A stretch of DNA of 64,000 nt from Christensenella minuta. GTDB lineage: Bacteria; Bacillota; Clostridia; Christensenellales; Christensenellaceae. Location of the stretch: positions 1,321,585-1,385,584 of the forward strand of contig NZ_CP029256.1 of assembly GCF_003628755.1 (NCBI RefSeq), given 5' to 3'. The stretch's first letter is position 1. Each line of letters opens with the position of its first letter. Made by a program: the position numbers and the translations under genes. Shown piece by piece: positions 1 through 9,542 of this stretch. The notes under the pieces are model-generated. The model was given only the letters and a program-made list of their open reading frames with translations, was not told the origin of the DNA and searched no databases.

Positions 1-719
1 GAATCGCCGATGCGGCGGATGCGCTTGTCTTTTTTATACAGCAGTCTGAACGCGAGCGCATTGAGGACACTCTTTTCCGCCTGCTTCTGCACGGCATCCA
101 CAACTGCGTCATCTGGCTCGATTACAAAATGCTTGATCCCGTTTATATCGAACGTTTACGCGCGCTTGGGATGAATATGGTCTTTTTCGATATTCCGGTT
201 TCCACTCCCTATGCGGATAATGTTATTCTGGACAATACCGACGCGATCCATTCCCTTTGCCAATATCTCAGGGAAAACGGCAGGTCCCCGCTTGCATACG
301 TGAGCCGGGAAAACACATCCCCTACTAGCTTTTTTGAACGGGAAATTGCGTTTTCTGCCGAAAATCCCCATTCCGTAATCCTTCACATCCCATGGTTCCA
401 CAGCGGCTACCTTGCCGAGCATATGAACCGCTTCATCCTGGACACCCTGTATCCGGCGCACCGGCCGGGCAGCCTTTTGTGCAGCGATGGTGAAATCGGC
501 GTCGCGCTGAAAAAGGCGCTGCAATACCACGAGATCGATGATATTCTGATTGCCAGCATCGACGATTTCCCGGAAGCGGAGGAGCTCTCGCTGACTGTCT
601 ACAGGCAGCCGTACGACCGTTTCGCGCAGCAGGTTTTCGATTGTCTTGCCACGCAAAACGCCAGCGCGGGCTGGCGGGCCGGAACTTACCGTATCAAAGG
701 CGAACTGCTGATCCGCTAG
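1..719 (+). CDS. LacI/GalR-type regulator, C-terminal part (5' truncated)
   Basis: The reading frame is open from base 3 and stops with TAG at 717-719, so the gene begins before the window and its DNA-binding domain is not seen. The visible 238 residues resemble the periplasmic-binding-protein-like effector domain of LacI/GalR regulators: a segment ending in MVFFDIPV, then VILDNTDAIHSLCQYL (the usual place where the protein addresses its ligand cleft), then a late IASIDDFPEAEELSLTVYRQ segment, which matches the family's 'GfDd ... lTtv.qp' pattern. It runs towards the convergent sugar operon ending at 888. Effector and targets are unknown. A GntR-type fusion with the same effector fold cannot be excluded. 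Confidence 0.7.
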   Translation, partial: IADAADALVFFIQQSERERIEDTLFRLLLHGIHNCVIWLDYKMLDPVYIERLRALGMNMVFFDIPVSTPYADNVILDNTDAIHSLCQYLRENGRSPLAYVSRENTSPTSFFEREIAFSAENPHSVILHIPWFHSGYLAEHMNRFILDTLYPAHRPGSLLCSDGEIGVALKKALQYHEIDDILIASIDDFPEAEELSLTVYRQPYDRFAQQVFDCLATQNASAGWRAGTYRIKGELLIR

Positions 720-780
720 ATCCTTTTCCGTCGCGGCGGCCTTGGTGCCTCCGCACGTTTTTTATCTCATTCCACAGCAA

Positions 781-815
781 GGGACCGCCCGGAAAAATTC
801 CGGACGGTCCCTTTT
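781..815 (+). terminator. Intrinsic terminator after the LacI-type gene
   Basis: A GC-rich stem pairs GGGACCG with CGGTCCC and CCGGAA with TTCCGG, and is followed by TTTT on the plus strand. It lies 60 bp after the stop codon at 719. There is no T-run on the minus strand, so it mainly serves the plus-strand gene. Confidence 0.75.
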
Positions 816-887
816 AGAGGAAATAGAGCTGCAAGATTAATAGCTCCCTAGTTCTTTACCTTACCGCGGCTTCTTATACAGCCGCCT

Positions 888-2282
888 CTACAGGTCCATA
901 ACCTCGAACCCAAGATACCCGCGGTATGCCTCGACCAGCGCGTCCCTGTTTTGCCCTGCGGAAACGCTCACATGATGCCTGAATCCATTTTTCGCAATTC
1001 GATATAGCTTTTTCTGCAAATCCGCAATCCGGGCCACTCCGCCCGTCCCAAAATATTCCGCTTCAATGGGGTCGTTTACAAATTCCCCGTTATCCACATA
1101 AGCGACGATCGTTCCGCTGTCTGTTTTGGCGCTCGAATAGGTCATCGGCATCGCCCGGATCGTTCCCTGGTTTACACCCCAGCTCACATCGTCCCCCATC
1201 GTTTTTTTGAACATTTTATGTTCTACGATCGTTCCTTTATCCTTCATCATCGTATTGCAGACCGGGCCGCAGTGGAACAAAATACATTTATCCGGCTCGC
1301 TGCCATAATTGTTATTGAAGTCAAGGCACATGGCCGGCTGCTCCGACGCGCTCGAAAGCGCCTTCATACAGATCGCATTCGCCAGGTCGAGCTCGCAGGC
1401 CGTCACGATTCCCCGTTCGTTAAGCTCGCTTACAAGGCTGCATACGGATATCTGCATTTCCCGCTGGAATTCGTCCCAGCAGCGAATCGTCATGCAGTCT
1501 GTCTCCAGTTCCGCTGCGACCTGGTCCGCCGCAAGGCTTGCGCGCACCATCTTGTCCATAGAAGCCGCAGGGACCCGCGTACAGTCCGCATAATTCTCAT
1601 AAAACTCCATCCTGCTTTTATATTCCGCCGAAAACGGATCGGCAGATTTCATCCGCAGGAAGAAATCCGCAAGATCGACGGTTTCCACCGTGATCCCGTA
1701 TTTCTGCGCGGTCAGTTCGTCAAAGCGCATGGTCTTGAATGCCGAAACACGCGCTCCCACCGCAGCAACCGTAAGGTTACGCAGGTTTTTCACCACGCGG
1801 CACACCGCGCCGAATTTTTTCAGCTCTCCTTTGAATTCTTCACTGTCAAGCCCGACGACATGCGATTGCGTCAGCGAAAAGGGAATCCCGTATTGATAAA
1901 ACAGGTCTGTAATAGCCAGCTTTCCGCAGAATGCATCCCGGCGGCCGGCAAAGTCCATTTTTCCGATCTCGTCCGGGCAGGCCTGGATCAGGATGGGAAC
2001 GCCGCAGTCCTTCAGCGCGGCCACCGCTGCCGATTCGTCGCTGAAGTTCGCAAGGCATGCAATCACGCCGTCAAACTTCCCCTTGTTCTCTTCCAGGAAC
2101 CGCGCGTATATCTTCCCTTCGCGCACCGTTTCGGCAGCGCCGTGGCTGGTCTGCCCCACATCCATGCTGATAAAGTCGCAGCCCGCTTCTTTTACCGCCT
2201 TTTCCAGCTGCGGACGCGCTTCGTCGATCACTTCGTCGGGCATAAACGCCCTGTTTCCATAAAATAAAGCAAATGTTGTCAT
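888..2282 (-). CDS. L-fucose/L-arabinose isomerase-family sugar isomerase
   Basis: 464 residues from the ATG at 2282, which has GGAGGGG about 9 nt upstream; the frame is open further upstream but lacks a better site. The N-terminal half (residues 1-170) is a Rossmann-like region with 'DGVIACLANFSDESAAV' and 'VPILIQACPDE', and the C-terminal half (about 290-460) carries the FucI/AraA-type 'ELDLANAICMKAL' and 'CLDFNNNYG' segments with candidate Mn-binding Glu and Asp. These enzymes interconvert aldoses and ketoses in the cytoplasm. It is the last gene of the sugar operon running from 9323 (possibly 10559) down, 92 bp after the aldolase gene. Substrate is not determinable; many relatives are annotated only as fucose isomerase-like. 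Confidence 0.75.
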   Translation of the reverse strand: MTTFALFYGNRAFMPDEVIDEARPQLEKAVKEAGCDFISMDVGQTSHGAAETVREGKIYARFLEENKGKFDGVIACLANFSDESAAVAALKDCGVPILIQACPDEIGKMDFAGRRDAFCGKLAITDLFYQYGIPFSLTQSHVVGLDSEEFKGELKKFGAVCRVVKNLRNLTVAAVGARVSAFKTMRFDELTAQKYGITVETVDLADFFLRMKSADPFSAEYKSRMEFYENYADCTRVPAASMDKMVRASLAADQVAAELETDCMTIRCWDEFQREMQISVCSLVSELNERGIVTACELDLANAICMKALSSASEQPAMCLDFNNNYGSEPDKCILFHCGPVCNTMMKDKGTIVEHKMFKKTMGDDVSWGVNQGTIRAMPMTYSSAKTDSGTIVAYVDNGEFVNDPIEAEYFGTGGVARIADLQKKLYRIAKNGFRHHVSVSAGQNRDALVEAYRGYLGFEVMDL

Positions 2283-2374
2283 GCTCCTGTCCCCTCCAAT
2301 TCTCTCCGCTTCCCGGTCTGACGCTGCGCCGTTGCGTTGCCCCGGAAGCAGCGAACGCCGTTTGGGCGGCATTG

Positions 2375-3286
2375 TCAGCCGCCATACAAAAGACTGCGCG
2401 TATCCCGGATACACAGCATATCCGTAATCACCTCGCACACCTTGTCATACACCGCCTGCCGCGCCGCCTCGATATCCTGTCCATCCTTTGCCAGCGCCTT
2501 TTCATACGCCTGCCTGATTTCCGTGCCTACGTTGATTTTTGCGATACCTGCCCGGATGCCTTCACGGATACATTCTTTATTGATCCCGCTGCCGCCGTGC
2601 AGCACAAGCGGGATTCCCGTCGCTTCGGCAAGCCTTTTCAGGTGTTCAATATCGAGCCGCGCCTCCGGCTTTTTCTGGTGGCGCAGGTTTTCCGCGACCG
2701 CTCCATGGATACTTCCCACCGCGACCGAAAGCCAGTCGCATCCGCTTTCCCGTACGAAACGCTCTGCCTCCGCCACATCGGTAAATCCCTTCTTGGTCGC
2801 AAATATCTCTTCATAAGGAATTCTCGGGCCGCTTTCGTGGCCCATCACCGCCCCAAGCTCAGACTCGCAGGGAATCCCCGCTTCATGCGCCAGCCCGGCA
2901 ACCTCACGTGTCGCGCGGATGTTGCCCTCAAGGTCAAGACGGGACGCATCGATCATGACGGACTGGTATCCGGCGGCGATGGCGCGCCTTATGATCGGTA
3001 TATAGTCCACCCGCTTCTGGTCCTCGTCGACCACCGGAACATGGTCAAGATGCAGGAGCGTATGCTCCGGGTCTTGATATTTTCCGTATTCCTCCGCCAC
3101 TGCTTCAAGGCTTTGCGATCCGAATTTCTCCCATTCTACCCTTGCCACCTGGATCATCGCCAGCGAATTCATATCCGCCACCGCCTGCACGACGGGCTTC
3201 ACCATCGGCAGGTAAGGAATGTTGTACGCTGGAATGACAGTCCCACGTTCCCTTGCCCTCGATATTGCGTCTCTTGCATCCATCAT
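2375..3286 (-). CDS. Class II fructose/tagatose-bisphosphate aldolase family
   Basis: 303 residues. Class II aldolase motifs are in order: HLDH at 79-82 (catalytic Asp81 and zinc ligand His82), ESELG at 141-145, GSIHG with zinc ligand His194, HGGSG at 230-234 and KINVGTE at 250-256 (phosphate binding). The enzyme would split a ketose phosphate into DHAP and an aldehyde using zinc. Its ATG overlaps the stop of the upstream kinase gene by 4 bp (ATGA), so the two are translationally coupled. The context (isomerase, kinase, aldolase) suggests it cleaves the phosphorylated ketose made by this operon. Which ketose phosphate is not known. Confidence 0.85.
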   Translation of the reverse strand: MMDARDAISRARERGTVIPAYNIPYLPMVKPVVQAVADMNSLAMIQVARVEWEKFGSQSLEAVAEEYGKYQDPEHTLLHLDHVPVVDEDQKRVDYIPIIRRAIAAGYQSVMIDASRLDLEGNIRATREVAGLAHEAGIPCESELGAVMGHESGPRIPYEEIFATKKGFTDVAEAERFVRESGCDWLSVAVGSIHGAVAENLRHQKKPEARLDIEHLKRLAEATGIPLVLHGGSGINKECIREGIRAGIAKINVGTEIRQAYEKALAKDGQDIEAARQAVYDKVCEVITDMLCIRDTRSLLYGG

Positions 3287-4773
3287 GATTTGTAAATCTC
3301 CTTTACCGCTTCGTAAAGCCGTTTGTATTTTAAATAATTGCCGCGGTATACCGGTAGGTTCTCCTGCCGCGGACGAAAGGTGTCTTTGTAGCGTATCAGA
3401 TCCTCCTGCGCTTGCAGAATACTGTCGTAAAGGCCGATCTGGTTATAGCAAAGAATCGCGCTGGCAAGCGTCCCCGCTTCGCTATTTTCCGGCAGGCAGA
3501 CCTCCTGCTCGAAAATATCTGCGCGGATCTGCATCCACAGTGGGGATTTGGAACCGCCGCCCACCGTAATGATCCGCTTCAGGCTGATGCCGATATCCTC
3601 AAGACAGTCAATGTTCAGCTTCATTTCATATGTTTCGCCTTCCATAAAGCTACGAAATAGCGCCCCCCGCGAGGTATTGAGCCGCATTCCCGCGATCGCC
3701 GCGGGCGTCCTTCCGTCGGAATACGGCGTGCCGCTCCCGCCCAGATACGGCAGCACGATCAGGCTCGTTGGCTCCTGCGGCGCTTCCCGGTTCAGAAGTC
3801 CATAAGCATCCGGCAGTCCTGCAATGTCTTTCGCGAGCGTATCCCGGAACCACTTTACCGTACACCCTCCCGACATATTGAACGCATAGGTCACATACCT
3901 GCCCTCTCCCAGATAGGGAACGACGGGGAATTTGTACCGCAGCATCTTGCCAAGGTCCATATTCTTTTCTTTCATTACCGCCGTAAGGCAGTCAACCGTA
4001 CCCATGCCGTTCGCGATATCCCCTTCTTCACGCGCGCCGCTGCCCACAGCCGCCAATATCTGGTCGTGGCCTCCGAGGATCAGCTTCACATTCCGCGGCA
4101 TTCCGAGCCGCTCCGCTGCCCGGCCGTTCAGCGTGCCGATCACGCTGCCGCCCGGTGCGGGCTGCGGGAGAACGGATGTATCTACGCCCGCAAATTCCGT
4201 CGCGGGCCGCCACCACGCCTTGGCCCTGAAGTCGAACATTCCGCTGCGCGCGGCCAGGGAATAATCGCAGATATGGTCCGCCCCCAGCATATAGGTGACG
4301 AAATCGCTGATGAACGAAATACGTTTTACCCGCTCCATCATCTCCGGCCTGTTTTTATTGAGCCACCTCAGTTTATATATGGCAAACATGGGATCGACAT
4401 AGTTTCCAGTCCGGTCGAATATCTCCCGCTCCGTAAAAAGCGTTTTGAATTCCTCCGCCTCTTTTGTACCGCGGTGATCCATATAGATCATCGTTTTCCC
4501 CAAAATTTCGCCGTTTCCATCAAAGCAGACGAACGATTCCCCAAAGGAGGTGACGCAAATCGCCCGGATTTCTTTTTTGTCGCATACCCGCGTTGATTCG
4601 GCCAGCACTTCATAGGTCTTTTCGATCAATACCCGCGGATCGAGTTCAAACATCCCTTCTCCCGGACAAATCAGGTCATATTCCCTGTAAGCGTGACCGA
4701 GCACATTTGCCCTGCCGTCAAAAACGGTGCTTTTCACGCCGGATGTCCCTACGTCGAGCCCAATTACATACAT
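3283..4773 (-). CDS. FGGY-family carbohydrate kinase
   Basis: 496 residues from the ATG at 4773, preceded by GAGGGGA. The N-terminal phosphate-binding motif GLDVGTSGVKS (about residues 4-14), a middle 'GGHDQILAAVGSG' and a C-terminal 'ITVGGGSKSPLWMQIRAD' mark the FGGY fold (xylulokinase, ribulokinase, fuculokinase, gluconokinase). It transfers phosphate from ATP to a keto-sugar in the cytoplasm. Length is normal. Next to a D-lyxose-type isomerase the simplest guess is a xylulokinase-like role, but FGGY substrate cannot be read safely from sequence. The gene overlaps the aldolase start by 4 bp. Confidence 0.85.
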   Translation of the reverse strand: MYVIGLDVGTSGVKSTVFDGRANVLGHAYREYDLICPGEGMFELDPRVLIEKTYEVLAESTRVCDKKEIRAICVTSFGESFVCFDGNGEILGKTMIYMDHRGTKEAEEFKTLFTEREIFDRTGNYVDPMFAIYKLRWLNKNRPEMMERVKRISFISDFVTYMLGADHICDYSLAARSGMFDFRAKAWWRPATEFAGVDTSVLPQPAPGGSVIGTLNGRAAERLGMPRNVKLILGGHDQILAAVGSGAREEGDIANGMGTVDCLTAVMKEKNMDLGKMLRYKFPVVPYLGEGRYVTYAFNMSGGCTVKWFRDTLAKDIAGLPDAYGLLNREAPQEPTSLIVLPYLGGSGTPYSDGRTPAAIAGMRLNTSRGALFRSFMEGETYEMKLNIDCLEDIGISLKRIITVGGGSKSPLWMQIRADIFEQEVCLPENSEAGTLASAILCYNQIGLYDSILQAQEDLIRYKDTFRPRQENLPVYRGNYLKYKRLYEAVKEIYKS

Positions 4774-4813
4774 ATTGTCTTCCCCTCGTGTGCGTCCCAT
4801 GCCATAGCGCTCT

Positions 4814-5497
4814 TTACTTTCCCGCAGGCATATTCGGGTATTCGCTGAACAGCGGATACAGGATCGCCTCATCTTCTTCTATCGTCGGAAAGCGGCCCGT
4901 CTCTTCATAAAACCGGTTATCCACATTGTCGTCATTGGTGCGTGACACTTCACCGATCAGGCATTTTCCGCCTTCCGCCCAGAACGTATGGTATTGCCCC
5001 ATCGGGAGGGAAATACTTTCCCCCGTACCGATTTCGATCCTCGAGCCCGCCTCCACCTCGTAGGCCCGTCCATCCTGGTAAATGGTGACCGGCGTATCAA
5101 GTTTTTCTCCATTTTCACCGGAATTGTAGCACCTGAGGACCAGCAGCCCTCCGCCCCTGTTGATAATATCTTCCTGCTTTTTCCAGTGGAAATGATAGGG
5201 TGTAACCTGTCCCTCCTCGCTGATTAAGAGCTTTTCCGCATAGGTCTTGTTGTATTTGGGATCGTGAAAGCTCCCATTTCGGAGGGTAATCATCAAAAGG
5301 CCCTTCCGGTGGAAATCCCCGCTGCCGAAATCCGTAATGTCCCAGCCAAGCATACAATCCTTGATCTCGTCGTATTCGCTGTTTTTCGTCTTCCACTCGT
5401 CATACGTCCACGTCACAAACGGCGGTAAAGCAAACTTCTGCCCGTCGATGAACGCGATCGCATCGCGCATAATTTGATTGATCTCTGATCTCTTCAT
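4814..5497 (-). CDS. D-lyxose ketol-isomerase family protein
   Basis: 227 residues, a single cupin-type barrel. The metal site is visible as His102-x-His104 (segment YHFHWKKQEDI), Glu109 and a late His170 (segment PMGQYHTFW). This is the arrangement of D-lyxose isomerases, which convert D-lyxose to D-xylulose (and often D-mannose to D-fructose) with a divalent metal. The gene lies between the permease (63 bp away) and the kinase (40 bp away), all minus strand, so the product probably feeds the FGGY kinase. Similar cupin isomerases with other substrates exist. Confidence 0.8.
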   Translation of the reverse strand: MKRSEINQIMRDAIAFIDGQKFALPPFVTWTYDEWKTKNSEYDEIKDCMLGWDITDFGSGDFHRKGLLMITLRNGSFHDPKYNKTYAEKLLISEEGQVTPYHFHWKKQEDIINRGGGLLVLRCYNSGENGEKLDTPVTIYQDGRAYEVEAGSRIEIGTGESISLPMGQYHTFWAEGGKCLIGEVSRTNDDNVDNRFYEETGRFPTIEEDEAILYPLFSEYPNMPAGK

Positions 5498-5560
5498 AAT
5501 TTATGTCCCTTCTCTGCTGTTTGCCTGCACAGGCGGCTGTCCGGCCGCCCGCGCCGCTTT

Positions 5561-6550
5561 CTATTCAGTGACTTCTTTTGCCCGCTGTGCCTTAATAAAG
5601 CTGTCGAACGCTACCGCTGCGATCAACACCATGCCGCGTACAAACTTTTGCACAAACTCGTTGATCCCCAGCATCGTCATGCCGTTCTGCAAAATCCCCA
5701 TGATTAGTACGCCGATGATTACCATATACAGCTTGCCCTGGCCGCCCGTCATACTCACGCCGCCAAGCACCACGCCCGTGATAACGTCCATTTCATAGCC
5801 CTCGCCGGCATTCGGCTGGCCGGAATTCGTCCTCGCCAGGATCACAAGACCCGCAAGCGCGCTCATAAAGCCTCCGACAGCATATACCAGGAATTTGATC
5901 TTCGATACGTTGACGCCCGAAAGCCGCGAAGCTTCCTCATTGCCGCCCACGCCGTAAATATGGCGCCCTGCGCGCGTCCTCGTGAGGAAGATGATCCCGA
6001 ATACGAACACACCTGCCATAATCAGCACCGGAATGGGAATCGGCCCCAAATATCCCTGGCCAAGCTGCGTAAAATTCTTATCGAAGCCGAACACCGGAAG
6101 TCCGCCTGTGATGATATAGGCGAGACCCCTGATCGATACCATCATGCCCAGCGTCGCGATAAACGGCGGCACGGCCAGCTTCGAGATGAAAAAGCCGTTC
6201 GCAAGCCCGAGGCCAATGCCGAACAGGCACATAATAATCGCTGCAAGCACCGGGTTCATCGCCTGTTCCGTCATCAACAGCGCGGCGCCCACTCCGGCAA
6301 AGCCCGCTACCGAGCCCACTGAAAGGTCGATTCCGCCTGTCAGCATAATAAACGTCATACCAACCGCGATGATGCCTACGATCGATACCTGCCGCAGAAT
6401 ATTAAAAATATTGTCCGCCGTCAGAAAACGGTTCGACAATATCGTAAAGATCACAATCAGCGCGATCAATACGAATACGATCCCGTAGCTTCCGAGTATC
6501 CTCTTGATGCTCTTTCCGCCCAAACTGTTCTGATTCAACTCTTTTTCCAT
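5561..6550 (-). CDS. Sugar ABC transporter permease (RbsC/AraH type)
   Basis: 329 residues, mostly hydrophobic, with roughly ten membrane segments. It has the family stretch 'GIIAVGMTFIMLTGGIDLSVGS' at about 58-80 and 'ITGVVLGGVSMTGGQGKLYMVIIGVLIMGILQNGM' near the C-terminus, both typical of the BPD_transp_2 permeases of ribose-type importers. It forms the channel with the ATPase encoded 4 bp upstream. The partner binding protein is at 8178-9323. Confidence 0.93.
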   Translation of the reverse strand: MEKELNQNSLGGKSIKRILGSYGIVFVLIALIVIFTILSNRFLTADNIFNILRQVSIVGIIAVGMTFIMLTGGIDLSVGSVAGFAGVGAALLMTEQAMNPVLAAIIMCLFGIGLGLANGFFISKLAVPPFIATLGMMVSIRGLAYIITGGLPVFGFDKNFTQLGQGYLGPIPIPVLIMAGVFVFGIIFLTRTRAGRHIYGVGGNEEASRLSGVNVSKIKFLVYAVGGFMSALAGLVILARTNSGQPNAGEGYEMDVITGVVLGGVSMTGGQGKLYMVIIGVLIMGILQNGMTMLGINEFVQKFVRGMVLIAAVAFDSFIKAQRAKEVTE

Positions 6551-6554
6551 TTCA

Positions 6555-8048
6555 TCAACCTCCTATTAACCCGGAAGCGTATTCCAGTATCAGTTCCTGT
6601 GAGAACTCCTCACGCTTCAATTCCCCTACCACATAGCCAAAACGCATCACCAGCATCCTGTCGCTCATACCGATCAGCTCGGGCATCTCCGACGATACCA
6701 TCAGTATCGTTTTCCCTTCTTCGTCCGTCAGGTGCCTCATCAGGTTATAAATCTCCTGCTTCGCACCCACGTCGATGCCGCGCGTCGGCTCGTCAAAAAT
6801 GATTACGTCGCACTGCGTTGCGAGCATCTTCGCGAGTACGACCTTCTGCTGGTTGCCGCCCGAAAGGTTTTTGACCAGTTGGTTAATGCTGGGCGTTTTA
6901 ATCTGGAGCTTGCCCACATATTCTTCCGCGATTGCCGTATCCTTTTTTTTGTCTACGAACGGCCCCCGCATCGCCTGTCCGAGCGAGCTGAACGTCACGT
7001 TCTCCTTGACGGACAGCCCAAGGAGAACGCCCTGGTTTTTCCTGTCCTCCGGAAGGAGCCCGATTCCGTGGTCAAGCGCATCCCCCGGGCTTTTGATCCT
7101 GACCCGTTTGCCGTTCAGGTATACCTCTCCGGATTCAATGCGGTCCGCCCCGAACAGCGCCTGCATCACTTCTGTACGGCCCGCGCCCACAAGTCCGCCG
7201 AACCCGAGGATTTCTCCCTTCCGCACCTCGAAGCTCACATCCTTTATCTTGTCGTTCGTGAGCCCCTTCACCCGCAGGACCGGCTCGCCGAGCTCCGTCA
7301 CCCGTTCCGGATAATTCTCCCCCAGTTCGCGTCCTACCATGTCGGTAATCAATTCTTTCCTGGTGATGTCCTTAACTTCCTTGGTCGAGATATATTTCCC
7401 GTCGCGCAGAACCGTTACGCGGTCGCATATCTCAAACATCTCCTCCATCCTGTGCGAGATGAATATGATCGTTACCTTGTTTTTCTTTAACTTATCTACG
7501 ATATTGAATAATAGCTCTGTTTCTTTATTGGTCAGCGGCGCGGTCGGCTCGTCCATAATCAATACCTTTGAATTCGCCATCACCGCTTTCACAATCTCCG
7601 TGATTTGCTGATAGGCGACTCCAAGATCGCTGATCACCGCCATCGGGTTCAGCTTGATCTCAAATTCGTCCAGCGCCTTCTGCACCTCCGCCGCCATTGC
7701 CTTTTTGTTGACGAACGCACCCTTCATAATCTCTTTTCCATAAAATACGTTTTCCGCAACCGTAAGGTAGGGAATGAGGTTGAATTCCTGATACACCGCC
7801 GATATCCCTTTTTCAATCGCTTCAATCGGCCCCAGTTTCGGATAACTTTCGCCATTCAATACGATCTCTCCCCGGGTCGGCTCGATCGCCCCTGTCAGCA
7901 TCTTAATCAGCGTCGATTTTCCAGCGCCGTTTTCGCCTGCCAGCGCATGGACCTCACCCTCTTTAAAACCTACCGATACGCCGTCCAGCGCTTTTACCCC
8001 GGGATAATATTTGCAGAGATCCTTCACTTCCAATATATAATCTTGCAT
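6555..8048 (-). CDS. Sugar ABC transporter ATP-binding protein (RbsA/MglA type)
   Basis: 497 residues with two fused nucleotide-binding domains. The first has Walker A GENGAGKST (about 38-46) and Walker B VLIMDEPT; its signature position reads LGVAYQQ, as usual for the first half. The second has the typical degenerate Walker A GLVGAGRTE, signature LSGGNQQKV and Walker B VIIFDEPTRGIDVGAK. It powers uptake of a monosaccharide with the permease at 5561-6550. The gap to that gene is 4 bp. Confidence 0.95.
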   Translation of the reverse strand: MQDYILEVKDLCKYYPGVKALDGVSVGFKEGEVHALAGENGAGKSTLIKMLTGAIEPTRGEIVLNGESYPKLGPIEAIEKGISAVYQEFNLIPYLTVAENVFYGKEIMKGAFVNKKAMAAEVQKALDEFEIKLNPMAVISDLGVAYQQITEIVKAVMANSKVLIMDEPTAPLTNKETELLFNIVDKLKKNKVTIIFISHRMEEMFEICDRVTVLRDGKYISTKEVKDITRKELITDMVGRELGENYPERVTELGEPVLRVKGLTNDKIKDVSFEVRKGEILGFGGLVGAGRTEVMQALFGADRIESGEVYLNGKRVRIKSPGDALDHGIGLLPEDRKNQGVLLGLSVKENVTFSSLGQAMRGPFVDKKKDTAIAEEYVGKLQIKTPSINQLVKNLSGGNQQKVVLAKMLATQCDVIIFDEPTRGIDVGAKQEIYNLMRHLTDEEGKTILMVSSEMPELIGMSDRMLVMRFGYVVGELKREEFSQELILEYASGLIGG

Positions 8049-8177
8049 TTCTTCTCCTCCGCCTTTTTCCGCAGTCGGATTTCCGACAAAACCTTGCCGC
8101 GCTCCCGCAGCGGGGAGCGCGCTTTCAGGTTTTACATTTGGTTCACTGCCGGTTGCCCGGCCATGCCATATCCCGGC

Positions 8178-9323
8178 TTAAGATTCGGAGCCTTTCGCAG
8201 TCCATCCGGCGAGGACGTCTTCCTGCCATACCGGATCCATGTTGAAGTATGTCGTCTTGACCGCATCGCCGACCGGCATTACGCCGCTCTCGATGATGTC
8301 GTGGATCGCTTTTACGCAATTCTCCCCTGTGTCGTAAGGGCCAATGTCAACGGTAGCGCGGTAAACGCTCGTCTCGTCGTTCATCTTTTCGATTGCTTCC
8401 GGCGTAGCGTCTCCGCCGCCGATGTAGAACTTATCGAGAATATCCTGGGAAAGGTTCATGCCCTTTACCGCTTCCACAGCTCCGAGCGGGCCCGAGTCGT
8501 TGTTGCCGGTAATAACGTTGACTTCGGGATGCTGCTGCATAACGTCTTCCGTAATCTGCATTCCTTTTTCCGGATTATCGCCGGCCTGCCGTGCAACGAT
8601 CACCGCATCCGGGCACAGCTCCATGATCTTATCCTGGATACCATCCGCCCTCTTGACGACGGATTCAACGTTATCCTGGGAGATAATCAGCACGTTGCCT
8701 TTACCGTCAAGTTTTTCGTTGATCCACTTTGCGGCGTTCTCGCCGATGACCTGTCCATAGGAATACTCGTCGATGGTAAAGATCGCATTCGCGTTCGGAA
8801 CGAGCTGTGCAAAGGAGATCACGATGATGCCCTGTTCATTCATCTTCTGCGTCACATCGATCAGCGCGTTGGAGTCGATCGGGCACGAGATCACCGCAGT
8901 TACGCCCTGGTTCATAAAGTTCTCGAAGTCGGAGACCTGCTTGGCAACGTCATAATTGGCGTCCACAACGGTCAGCTCATAGCCATATTCCTTGCACATC
9001 GCTTCGACACCATTTTTAACTGAAACAAAATACGGGTTCGCGAGCTGCGGGATCGACATGCCGATCGTCACATTGCCGCTTTCCTTCGCAGCCTTAATCA
9101 GCGCGTCGTTTGCCGTCGATGCCACCTGTACGGCCTGCGTTGCCTGTGCGTCAGGCTCTTTACTCTCCGCGGCGCTTGCTTCCGTGCTTGTTTCCGTGCT
9201 TGCTTCTGTGCTCGCCTCCGGCGCGCTCGTGGATGGTTCTGCCGCCGGTGTGGAACACCCTGTCAGGACCATAGCCGCTGCCAACATAATTGCCAGAACT
9301 GTTACAAATACTGTTTTTTTCAT
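8178..9323 (-). CDS. Sugar-binding lipoprotein of the ABC importer (RbsB-like)
   Basis: 381 residues. A lipoprotein signal peptide ends in VLTGC with the lipidated Cys23, followed by a Ser/Thr/Glu/Ala-rich linker to about residue 65 containing repeated 'STEAST'-like units. The rest is a type I periplasmic-binding fold with 'VTIGMSIPQLANPYFVSVKNGVEA' and 'VITGNNDSGPLGAVEAVKGM', as in ribose/galactose binding proteins. It captures the sugar outside the membrane and hands it to the permease. An AGGAAAA ribosome site precedes the ATG. The long low-complexity linker is common in Gram-positive lipoproteins. Confidence 0.93.
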   Translation of the reverse strand: MKKTVFVTVLAIMLAAAMVLTGCSTPAAEPSTSAPEASTEASTETSTEASAAESKEPDAQATQAVQVASTANDALIKAAKESGNVTIGMSIPQLANPYFVSVKNGVEAMCKEYGYELTVVDANYDVAKQVSDFENFMNQGVTAVISCPIDSNALIDVTQKMNEQGIIVISFAQLVPNANAIFTIDEYSYGQVIGENAAKWINEKLDGKGNVLIISQDNVESVVKRADGIQDKIMELCPDAVIVARQAGDNPEKGMQITEDVMQQHPEVNVITGNNDSGPLGAVEAVKGMNLSQDILDKFYIGGGDATPEAIEKMNDETSVYRATVDIGPYDTGENCVKAIHDIIESGVMPVGDAVKTTYFNMDPVWQEDVLAGWTAKGSES

Positions 9324-9542
9324 TTTTCCTCGCTTCTTTCTTTTTTATTTTCCTAAACGCATTTCGCGTAAAGAAGACCGTTCGTAAGGGCGTCCATAGT
9401 TCCGCGTCCACAAGCCATAAGCGGCTTTCCACTGCCGATTGGGTACACAAAACAATCCGACCTGCAAATATATCTGCTTATATTCCGGCCGATTCCGGTC
9501 GCCATTTACTTTTCAAAAATTTTTAGTTCTTCAGATGGTTTT

